24,126 nucleotides of DNA, taken from Candidatus Zhuqueibacterota bacterium. Lineage in GTDB: Bacteria; Zhuqueibacterota; Zhuqueibacteria; Residuimicrobiales; Krinioviventaceae. Position numbers and translations under genes: made by a program. Of the stretch, positions 7,927 through 14,000 are shown piece by piece. The stretch covers positions 1-24,126 of the forward strand of contig RQOI01000020.1 of NCBI GenBank assembly GCA_003854995.1, written 5' to 3'. Each line of letters begins with the position of its first letter. The first letter of the stretch is position 1. The notes beneath the pieces are model-generated. The model searched no databases. It saw only the letters and a program-made list of their open reading frames with translations, and was not told the DNA's origin.

Positions 7927-9381
7927 ATGAGAAAATTTGTGATCGTCACTCTTTTGTGGTGCGCAGCGGTTCATTCGCAGACTGTTCTGAGCCTGGATGA
8001 TGCGATGAGTATTGCCATGCAGAACAGCCCGCAGATCCAGCAGGCAGAGCTGAATCTCGAACGCAGCAGTCAGTCGCTCAAGGCGCAGCGCGCCGCCTTG
8101 AAATCCAATTTCAGCCTGTCGGTCAATCCATACAGTTATTCGTACGACCGACGGTATGATCGATTTCGCAATATCTGGTACAGCAGCGAAAACACCAGCA
8201 GCTCAGCGGACTTTCGCATTCGACAACCGATCCTGTGGACCGACGGCACCTTTTCAATCATCAACAGACTGCAGTGGCTGGAGGGCTGGAGCGAGGCCGG
8301 CAGCGCGCAAACCGAGCCGTGGAGCAATAACCTCTATCTGACTTATGAGCAGCCCATTTTCACCTATAACCGGACAAAATTGGCGCTGGGTGAGCTGGAG
8401 CTCGATCTTGAGAACACGACCATCAATTATGTGCTGCAAAAGCTGGCGCTTGAATACGACGTGACGAACAGTTTTTATGAGATTTATCGCAACCAGCTCG
8501 GCTATGATATCGCCCGGGAAGAGTATGCCAATACGAACAACAGCTATCAGATCATCAAGAATAAGGTTGACGCCGGCATCGCTGCCAGGGAAGAACTCTA
8601 TCAAGCTGAACTGAATTTGCTGAACAGCCAGTCGAGCGTGCAGAATAACCTGGTCCTGCTGCAAAATTCGCTTGACAGCTTTAAAAAGCTCATCGGCGTG
8701 CCGATCCCCGATTCCATCGACATTGTCGGCGATGTCGCCCATACGGTCGTCGATATTGATCTGGCCGCAGCGATCGACAGCGGGCTCAAACATCGGCTGG
8801 AATTGCGGCAGCGCGAAATCGAGATTCAATCGGCGTATAACGGTCTGGTGGAAACTATGGCGCTCAATGAGTTTCGCGGAAATATCAGCCTGACCTATGG
8901 CATTCAGGGTGTCAATGAGACGTTCGAAAGCATGTATGACAGTCCGGATCGCAACCGGCAGGCCTCCATCTCTTTCGAGATCCCGCTGTACGATTGGGGA
9001 GAACGCCGGGCGCGCATCAAGGCATCGGAGGCGAGCATCGAATCGCGCAAATTGTCACAGGAAGAAGCGCGCGATGACATTGTCATCAGCATCCGCCAAG
9101 CGCATCGACAGCTGCAGAACCTCGTCAATCAGATAGAGATCGCCGGTCAAAATGTCGAGAACGCTGATCTCACCTACCAGATCAATCTGGAACGATACAA
9201 GAACGGCGATTTGACGAGCATGGACCTCAATTTGTACCAGATTCAGCTCTCCGATGCCAAGAAGCAGTTGACCGATTCCATCATCAATTACAAACTGGCG
9301 TTGCTGAATCTCAAGATTTTATCCATGTACGATTTTGTGCGCGATCAGGCTGTCATTCCCGAGGAGCTTTTGTCCGAGTGA
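7927..9381 (+). CDS. TolC-family outer-membrane efflux channel
   Basis: The 484-residue protein begins at ATG 7927. An in-frame ATG at 7885 overlaps the permease gene but would put charged residues before the signal peptide. AAAAGGA at 7914-7920 is correctly spaced for 7927. Residues 1-18 (MRKFVIVTLLWCAAVHSQ) look like a Sec signal peptide. The mature protein has the two helical OEP repeats, starting with LSLDDAMSIAMQNSPQIQQAELNLE and later PLYDWGERRARIKASEASI. Between them are aromatic, Ser-rich beta-strand segments. Family members form trimeric outer-membrane channels with a long periplasmic tunnel. The gene lies 26 bp after the permease and 62 bp before the adaptor, so it is probably the exit duct of this ABC system. 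Confidence 0.93.
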   Translation: MRKFVIVTLLWCAAVHSQTVLSLDDAMSIAMQNSPQIQQAELNLERSSQSLKAQRAALKSNFSLSVNPYSYSYDRRYDRFRNIWYSSENTSSSADFRIRQPILWTDGTFSIINRLQWLEGWSEAGSAQTEPWSNNLYLTYEQPIFTYNRTKLALGELELDLENTTINYVLQKLALEYDVTNSFYEIYRNQLGYDIAREEYANTNNSYQIIKNKVDAGIAAREELYQAELNLLNSQSSVQNNLVLLQNSLDSFKKLIGVPIPDSIDIVGDVAHTVVDIDLAAAIDSGLKHRLELRQREIEIQSAYNGLVETMALNEFRGNISLTYGIQGVNETFESMYDSPDRNRQASISFEIPLYDWGERRARIKASEASIESRKLSQEEARDDIVISIRQAHRQLQNLVNQIEIAGQNVENADLTYQINLERYKNGDLTSMDLNLYQIQLSDAKKQLTDSIINYKLALLNLKILSMYDFVRDQAVIPEELLSE

Positions 9382-9443
9382 GAGAGTGGCCGCAGATGTT
9401 TTTTCAGCAATGGCAAATCGATTGAATATGAGGAGTTGAGGCA

Positions 9444-10490
9444 GTGAAGAAATTACTATTCGTTCTGGTGACCGGCGTCTTTTGGCTGGCCTGCGGTGGC
9501 AATGACGTGGAAATCGACACCTCTATCACCGTTCCCGTCTCAGTGGAGGACGTGAAGCTCAAACCGATAGAAGAGTTCATCGAGACGACCGGTACAGCGC
9601 GGGCGCTGCAGGAAGTCGAGCTGGTCGCGCAAACGGACGGCTTTTATCGACTCGGCAAAAACGCGCGCAACAGGCCTTTTACCCTGGGTGATCAAGTCAG
9701 CCCTGCAGATGTGATCGTCTACCTTGACAATCCGGAACTGGAGAACAACACCAAGATTGAATCGCAAAAATTGAATCTCGATATCTCAAAGAGTGAATTT
9801 GAGAAACAGCAAGCCCTCTATGAAAAGGGCGGCGTCACCTTGCGGGAGCTCAAGAATGCCGAACAGGCCTACATCGATGCGAAATATAACTATGACAATG
9901 CGCACATACAGCTGACCAAGCTCAAGGTGCAATCCCCTTTTCGCGGCGTCATCGTCGACCTGCCCTATTTCACCCCAGGCACTCGAGTATCGACCAATGC
10001 ATTGATTGCAAAGGTCATGAACTATGAAAAATTATATATGGATGCGAGCTACCCGGGCAAACATCTCGGCCGTATCAAAGTCGATCAGATGGTGCGCGCC
10101 CTCAATTATACCATGACGGAGGACACCCTGTTGGGAAGGGTGACGCAGGTGTCGCCGGCCATCGATTCCGAGACTCGCACTTTTAAGGCGTCCATCGAGA
10201 TCGACAATCCGGAATGGAAATTTCGTCCCGGCATGTTCATCAAGGTCGAGACGATCGTCGCACACAAGGACAGCGCTATTGTCATTCCCAAGAGCATCAT
10301 CGTGCAGTCGCGCGGGGCCAAGCGCGTCTATATTGTCGAGCGCAGCGCTGCACATGGGCGGCGTATCGTCACCGGCCTGGAGAATCCGACGCACGTGGAG
10401 GTCGTTGAGGGACTGCAGGTTGATGATCGTCTGATCGTCAAGGGCTATGAAACATTGAGCGATCAGACCAAGGTGCGGATCATCCGCTAG
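9444..10490 (+). CDS. Periplasmic adaptor (membrane-fusion) lipoprotein, MacA/AcrA-like
   Basis: The 348-residue protein starts at GTG 9444, with AGGAG at 9431-9435. A lipoprotein signal ends in the lipobox WLAC with Cys17, followed by GG. The order is typical of HlyD/RND-MFP adaptors: barrel and lipoyl halves around VAQTDGFYRLG and GDQVSPADVIVYLDNPELE (62-100), a short helical hairpin at about 100-160, the returning lipoyl half KVQSPFRGVIVDLPYFTPGTRV (161-182), then DSETRTFKASIEI and FRPGMFIKVE before a C-terminal proximal domain. The alpha-hairpin is short, as in many adaptors that work with ABC or RND pumps. No RND pump gene follows. The natural partners are the ABC permease and TolC channel just upstream. 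It is anchored by lipid, probably to the inner membrane. Confidence 0.92.
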   Translation: MKKLLFVLVTGVFWLACGGNDVEIDTSITVPVSVEDVKLKPIEEFIETTGTARALQEVELVAQTDGFYRLGKNARNRPFTLGDQVSPADVIVYLDNPELENNTKIESQKLNLDISKSEFEKQQALYEKGGVTLRELKNAEQAYIDAKYNYDNAHIQLTKLKVQSPFRGVIVDLPYFTPGTRVSTNALIAKVMNYEKLYMDASYPGKHLGRIKVDQMVRALNYTMTEDTLLGRVTQVSPAIDSETRTFKASIEIDNPEWKFRPGMFIKVETIVAHKDSAIVIPKSIIVQSRGAKRVYIVERSAAHGRRIVTGLENPTHVEVVEGLQVDDRLIVKGYETLSDQTKVRIIR

Positions 10491-10500
10491 CGAGATCTTG

Positions 10501-10529
10501 GCCTGCAGAGGCAGCCTCTGCAGGCTTTT
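10501..10529 (+). terminator. Intrinsic terminator closing the ABC-TolC-adaptor cassette
   Basis: A perfect 11-bp inverted repeat, GCCTGCAGAGG (10501-10511) and CCTCTGCAGGC (10515-10525), encloses a three-base CAG loop. TTTT follows, then a broken T-rich stretch. It begins 10 bp after the adaptor stop codon. It should end transcription of the four-gene cassette on the + strand. Confidence 0.85.
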
Positions 10530-10711
10530 GTGTTTCGTATGAATTCCGCCGCAACATCGCAGAAAGCGCTTGCAATTTCCGCCATATTTATCTAAACTAG
10601 AACAAAATCGAGCTCGCCCATTCGATGCGCCAATGCGGGGAGATATTATGATCCCTCTTTCCCGAAAAAGGGCGGGTTGTACAAGCACTATTTTTATACA
10701 GGAAGTCCACC

Positions 10712-11095
10712 ATGGGTCCAACCGCAGTGCAGGATTCGCTGGAGGTCGTAAAGACCTTTTCGTCAGCAAAGTATTGCTTTTCCTGGCTCACGATGGAGAG
10801 CAATGTCATCTATTACATTGCCGTGGCCATCGGCTTTTTCATCATCTTTGTCTCCTATTTTTTCGGCGGCGGCAAGAGAAATCGGATCAAGATTTTACTG
10901 AGTATCTCGACAAGCGTCATCATCGGTGTTTTGACGCTGCCGCTGTTGCTCAAGATTGCCGGGACGGAAAATCCAGCTCTTGTTGCATTTTTTTTATTGC
11001 TGGACATTATCTTCACCACAACAGTGAGCTGTCACATGTACGAGCTGGTGGTCATCGGGACGCATGAGGCTTTTGATCCAACGCGCATGCATTAA
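10712..11095 (+). CDS. Small three-helix membrane protein of unknown function
   Basis: The 127-residue protein begins at ATG 10712, with AGGAAG at 10700-10705. I do not recognise its family. Three hydrophobic segments are visible at about 33-51 (VIYYIAVAIGFFIIFVSYF), 61-80 and 88-107, separated by the basic turn GGGKRNRIK. A short polar tail ends in THEAFDPTRMH. A second possible start is Met28 (ATG 10793), which would remove a soluble N-terminal region containing a Cys. It is isolated: a strong terminator lies upstream and a repeat element begins at its stop codon. Base use and codon choice resemble the neighbours, so it is probably a real gene. Confidence 0.7.
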   Translation: MGPTAVQDSLEVVKTFSSAKYCFSWLTMESNVIYYIAVAIGFFIIFVSYFFGGGKRNRIKILLSISTSVIIGVLTLPLLLKIAGTENPALVAFFLLLDIIFTTTVSCHMYELVVIGTHEAFDPTRMH

Positions 11096-11108
11096 TACAG
11101 ATATTTGT
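11095..11108 (+). repeat. Left copy of the 14-bp direct repeat flanking the MITE-like element
   Basis: ATACAGATATTTGT occurs here and again, identical, at 11368-11381. The first base is the last base of the TAA stop codon of the small membrane protein. The pair brackets the inverted-repeat element and looks like a target-site duplication, though 14 bp is long for one. Confidence 0.7.
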
Positions 11109-11111
11109 AAA

Positions 11112-11366
11112 AGGTCAGTTACGGGTAGCCACATTGACAAAGAAGATAAATAATATAACCACCGAGAACGCCGAGTTCCACAGAGGAAAAACAGACGTTC
11201 TTTTCTTCCACAATGGTGCCTGGTGGGAACGTGATAAGCTTTTTTACAAAGTTTTGTTTCATTTATTTTCTCGGTGGTCTCGGTGCCCTTGGTGGTTTGG
11301 ATATTTTTGGTTGCCGCCAAAGGTCTCACCAGGTTGATCTTTTGCGTCTTTGCCAGAAACTGACCT
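11112..11366. mobile_element. MITE-like non-autonomous element (255 bp) with terminal inverted repeats
   Basis: The element starts with AGGTCAGTT (11112-11120) and ends with its perfect complement AACTGACCT (11358-11366); similarity continues imperfectly inwards. Three bases (AAA) on the left and one base (C) on the right separate it from the identical 14-bp direct repeats. Inside is a large imperfect palindrome with CACCGAG-type 9-nt periodicity, and near the right end a segment reading TTTTGCGTCTTTGCC. The region is more AT-rich than the flanking genes and has no credible coding frame. The ends and duplication suggest a short transposed element, but no transposase is present and no second copy is visible in the window. 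Confidence 0.6.
11157..11297. repeat. Imperfect palindrome built from 9-nt CACCGAG-type units
   Basis: The left arm at 11157-11185 contains CACCGAGAA, CGCCGAGTT and CCACAGAG in 9-nt steps. The right arm at 11270-11297, read on the reverse strand, contains CACCAAGGG, CACCGAGAC and CACCGAG in the same steps. The arms align at about three quarters of positions and are separated by about 84 bp. I recall this motif style as a widespread intergenic repeat in environmental bacteria that often yields spurious proteins rich in TTE/TEG. Confidence 0.7.
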
Positions 11367-11367
11367 C

Positions 11368-11381
11368 ATACAGATATTTGT
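11368..11381 (+). repeat. Right copy of the 14-bp direct repeat flanking the MITE-like element
   Basis: This is identical to 11095-11108 (ATACAGATATTTGT). It lies one base outside the right terminal inverted repeat and 9 bp upstream of the predicted promoter of the TPR gene. Confidence 0.7.
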
Positions 11382-11390
11382 TATTAAATC

Positions 11391-11419
11391 TTGCTTTTAA
11401 ATTTACAATATACTATATT
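11391..11419 (+). promoter_or_regulatory. Predicted sigma70-type promoter of the TPR gene
   Basis: TTGCTT at 11391-11396 and TATATT at 11414-11419 are separated by exactly 17 bp in a very AT-rich stretch. The start codon at 11462 leaves a short leader. The same two hexamers at the same spacing occur upstream of rimP at 12144-12172, which strengthens both calls. It lies just outside the right end of the MITE-like element. Confidence 0.5.
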
Positions 11420-11461
11420 AACAGGTTGTAATTCATTTGACATCCAGATTCAGGACAGGAT

Positions 11462-12124
11462 ATGCTGACACCACGAAAACGGATTACCAAAAAACAGCTC
11501 AAGGAAGACAAGTTCATTACCTATAGTGTGCAGGCGCGAGACTGGATTGAGGAAAATTCAAGAATTGTCTTCGGCGGCATTGTCGTCCTCGTCGTCATTT
11601 TGGCGGCGGTCTTTATCATCAATAACATGCGTGTAAAGGCCGAGATGACCGCCAGCGCCGAGCTCGCAAATGCGATGCGCGTCTTTGAATCGCGCGATTA
11701 TGGGAACTCGGTGGCGCTCTTCACCGGCATCGTGAATTCCGCCGGCAGCACAAAGAGTGGCAGAACGGCGCGATTTTTTCTCGCCCAGTCTTTGTACAAT
11801 ACGGACGAGTATGCCGCTGCGCAGGAACATTTTCGCAAATTCGCCTCTTCGTGCAAGGAGGATGATTATCTGCGAGCTGCAGCGCTCGCCGGCGAAGCCG
11901 GTTGTCTGGAGCAACAGAACCAGTTTTCGCAAGCAGCCGAAAAATATAAGAATATTGCCAAAAAATTTAGTCCGCTTGCAGCACGATATCTTTTACGCGC
12001 GGCCCGCTGTTATGCTCAAGCCGGCAATGATGAGCAGGCAAAGACGATCTATCAACAAATTATAGACGATTATCCGAACTCACAGGAAAAGAGCGACGCT
12101 CTTCTTTACAGTTCCATGAATTAG
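11462..12124 (+). CDS. Membrane-anchored tetratricopeptide-repeat protein (YfgM-like topology)
   Basis: The 220-residue protein has a basic N-terminus (TPRKRITKKQLKED), then a single membrane helix at about 35-54 (IVFGGIVVLVVILAAVFIINN). The remaining ~165 residues are Ala-rich helical pairs with TPR spacing, for example FFLAQSLYNTDEYAAAQEHFRKF, EAGCLEQQNQFSQAAEKYKNIAKKF and AARCYAQAGNDEQAKTIYQQIIDDYP. This layout is that of the TPR_21/YfgM class, whose members are periplasmic-facing helpers of secretion or assembly. The start has AGGA at 11452-11455. It is bounded by its own promoter and by the terminator-like hairpin before rimP, so it is probably transcribed alone. The role is inferred from topology only. 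Confidence 0.75.
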   Translation: MLTPRKRITKKQLKEDKFITYSVQARDWIEENSRIVFGGIVVLVVILAAVFIINNMRVKAEMTASAELANAMRVFESRDYGNSVALFTGIVNSAGSTKSGRTARFFLAQSLYNTDEYAAAQEHFRKFASSCKEDDYLRAAALAGEAGCLEQQNQFSQAAEKYKNIAKKFSPLAARYLLRAARCYAQAGNDEQAKTIYQQIIDDYPNSQEKSDALLYSSMN

Positions 12125-12143
12125 GTCTTTGCATAAAAATCGC

Positions 12144-12172
12144 TTGCTTTTCACAGTTTCGTTCACTATATT
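12144..12172 (+). promoter_or_regulatory. Predicted sigma70-type promoter of the rimP-nusA-infB operon
   Basis: TTGCTT (12144-12149), a 17-bp spacer and TATATT (12167-12172) repeat the architecture seen at 11391-11419. The expected transcription start is about 12179, a few bases before the GGGCC hairpin at 12183. The promoter therefore fires directly into that structure. Confidence 0.55.
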
Positions 12173-12182
12173 CTTATTCAAG

Positions 12183-12208
12183 TGGGCCTTCGCGGCCCAT
12201 TTTTTTTT
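12183..12208 (+). terminator. Intrinsic terminator or attenuator in the rimP leader
   Basis: TGGGCC (12183-12188), loop TTCGC and GGCCCA (12194-12199) form a 6-bp GC-rich stem followed by nine T. It ends 16 bp before the rimP start codon. It could end transcription from the TPR gene, but it also lies at the 5' end of any transcript from the promoter at 12144-12172. Leader structures with terminators are known upstream of rimP in other bacteria (the rimP-leader motif described in gammaproteobacteria), so a regulatory role is plausible. Confidence 0.75.
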
Positions 12209-12224
12209 ATTGTTTGAGGGCTAG

Positions 12225-12671
12225 GTGGATCTGGTTGAAGAAATAGGCAAACTCATCGGGCCGCGTCTGGAGGATATGGGCGTTGAGCTCGTCGAGCTGC
12301 AGTTCAGTCGCAGCAAGCGGCCGACGATACGGCTCTTCGTCTGGCAGGAGGGTGGCATAAGCCTGGATCGCTGCGCCGACATCAGTCGACAGATTTCCGA
12401 TCTGCTCGACCGCAAAGATCTGATCAGCAGCTCTTATATTTTGCAGGTCTCTTCACCCGGGTTGGATCGCCCGCTGAAAAACAGGCGGGATTTTGCACGA
12501 CAGATCGGCCAAACGGTGAAAGTGACGGCAAAGGACGAGGAAAAAACAAAAACGATGCAGGGATGCGTCAAATCAGTGTCTGACACTGCTGTCACGCTGA
12601 CTGCAGAAGATGAGGAATTCGACGTCGAGCTGGATAAAATTGTCACTGCCAAAGTTTTGGTGGATTTTTAA
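12225..12671 (+). CDS. rimP: Ribosome maturation factor RimP
   Basis: This is a 148-residue RimP of normal length. The N-terminal domain reads MDLVEEIGKLIGPRLEDMGVELVELQF-like and contains the conserved CADISRQISDLLD. The hallmark SSPGLDRPL is at 76-84, followed by the small C-terminal beta-barrel. RimP is a cytoplasmic factor needed for maturation of the 30S subunit. The start is GTG with TGAGGG at 12215-12220. It opens the conserved rimP-nusA-infB operon, 31 bp ahead of nusA. Expression probably depends on the leader hairpin just upstream. Confidence 0.95.
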   Translation: MDLVEEIGKLIGPRLEDMGVELVELQFSRSKRPTIRLFVWQEGGISLDRCADISRQISDLLDRKDLISSSYILQVSSPGLDRPLKNRRDFARQIGQTVKVTAKDEEKTKTMQGCVKSVSDTAVTLTAEDEEFDVELDKIVTAKVLVDF

Positions 12672-12702
12672 CGTGATAAAGGCCTTATTCTAGGATGACG
12701 GT

Positions 12703-13956
12703 ATGAAAAGTGAAATTGTTGAAGCCTTTGCCCTTCTGGTGAAGGAAAAAGGCATGGATAAAGATGTTCTCACGCGAATCATTGAAGATATCTTTTTGGC
12801 CATGATAAAAAAGAAGTATGGCGCCTCAGATAACTTTGACGTCTTTGTCAACATGGAAAAAGGCGAAATCGAAATTTATCAAAGCAAAACAGTGGTAGAA
12901 AAAGTGCAGGACGATCTCACGGAAATTGATCTGGAGACGGCGCTGCTGGCTGAAGAGAGCTATGAGATCGGCGATGAATATATGGAGATCATCGATCCGT
13001 CGCAGTTCGGACGTCGACTGATCATCTCGGCAAAGCAGAATCTCAATCAGCGCATCAAAGAGGTTGAGAAAGAGCACGTCTTTGAGGAATTTAAAAATCG
13101 AGTGGGTGAAATCATCAGCGGCGATATACGACAGATCAACAGAGACGAAATCTATCTGAACGCGGAATCAACCGAAGTCATTTTGCCCAAGAACGAGCAG
13201 ATTCCCAACGAGCGCTATCGCCGCGGCGAGAATCTTCGCGCCGTGATCAAGGAGGTCAAATGGTCTTCGCGCGGTCCAGAGATCATTGTATCGCGCTCGT
13301 CGCCAATGTTTCTGACGCGGCTCTTTGAACTGGAAGTGCCGGAAATATACGATGGCATCATTGAAATCAAGGGCATTGCCCGCGAGCCGGGCGAACGAAC
13401 GAAAATAGCGGTCTATTCAAATGATAAAAGAATCGATGCTGTTGGCGCCTGCGTCGGCATGAAGGGCATGCGCATTCAGGCCATAGTGAAAGAGTTGAAT
13501 AATGAAAAGATAGATATCATCAACTGGTCATCGGAGCCCGAGATCTTTATCACGCGCGCTTTGAGTCCCGCCAAACCAAAAAGGATTGCGATCGATGAGG
13601 AAGAACGCAAGGTGATCGCACTGCTGGATGATGACCAGATATCTCTGGCCATCGGCAAGGGCGGCCAGAACCGACGCCTCGCCGTCAAGCTGACCGGCTA
13701 TGAGATCCAGACGGTCAAAGAAGATGAGTACAAGGCGATAATGGCCGATGAGGAAGAGTTGGCTCTGACACAAGTTGAAGGCCTGAGCGAGAAAATTCTC
13801 AACACCCTGCACCTTGGCGGCTTTGACAGCATCGACGACGTCATCCGGGCCGGCGTCGACGGACTGATCGAACTTCCAGGCATTGGCGTCAAGACGGCGG
13901 AAAAGATATTGACGATTGCGGAAAATGCGCTGCCGCAGGATGATCAGCAAGAGTAG
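12703..13956 (+). CDS. nusA: Transcription termination/antitermination factor NusA
   Basis: The 417-residue protein has the complete NusA order. The N-terminal RNA-polymerase-binding domain covers about 1-130 and the S1 domain about 135-200 (GEIISGDIRQINRDEIYL). KH1 carries GACVGMKGMRI at 248-258, and KH2 carries AIGKGGQNRRLA at 316-327. A single helix-hairpin-helix-type C-terminal domain lies at about 357-409, ending in LIELPGIGVKTAEKIL. NusA binds RNA polymerase and modulates pausing, termination and antitermination. The start has TAGGA nearby at 12691-12695. The single C-terminal repeat and short acidic tail make it smaller than the E. coli protein (495 residues). Confidence 0.97.
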   Translation: MKSEIVEAFALLVKEKGMDKDVLTRIIEDIFLAMIKKKYGASDNFDVFVNMEKGEIEIYQSKTVVEKVQDDLTEIDLETALLAEESYEIGDEYMEIIDPSQFGRRLIISAKQNLNQRIKEVEKEHVFEEFKNRVGEIISGDIRQINRDEIYLNAESTEVILPKNEQIPNERYRRGENLRAVIKEVKWSSRGPEIIVSRSSPMFLTRLFELEVPEIYDGIIEIKGIAREPGERTKIAVYSNDKRIDAVGACVGMKGMRIQAIVKELNNEKIDIINWSSEPEIFITRALSPAKPKRIAIDEEERKVIALLDDDQISLAIGKGGQNRRLAVKLTGYEIQTVKEDEYKAIMADEEELALTQVEGLSEKILNTLHLGGFDSIDDVIRAGVDGLIELPGIGVKTAEKILTIAENALPQDDQQE

Positions 13957-14000
13957 ATCTGCTGCTCTATTTTAATCTTAATTCTTAGGAGTCACCACCT

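Noticed and set aside
10570..10598. Possible promoter TTGCAA-N17-TAAACT before the small membrane protein
   Set aside because: Each hexamer matches the consensus at only four of six bases and differs from the TTGCTT/TATATT pair seen twice elsewhere in the window.
11112..11340. Short proteins encoded within the repeat element on either strand
   Set aside because: The reverse-strand product has the TTKGTETTEK style that arises from translating CACCGAG-type repeats. There is no ribosome-binding site and the segment is palindromic.
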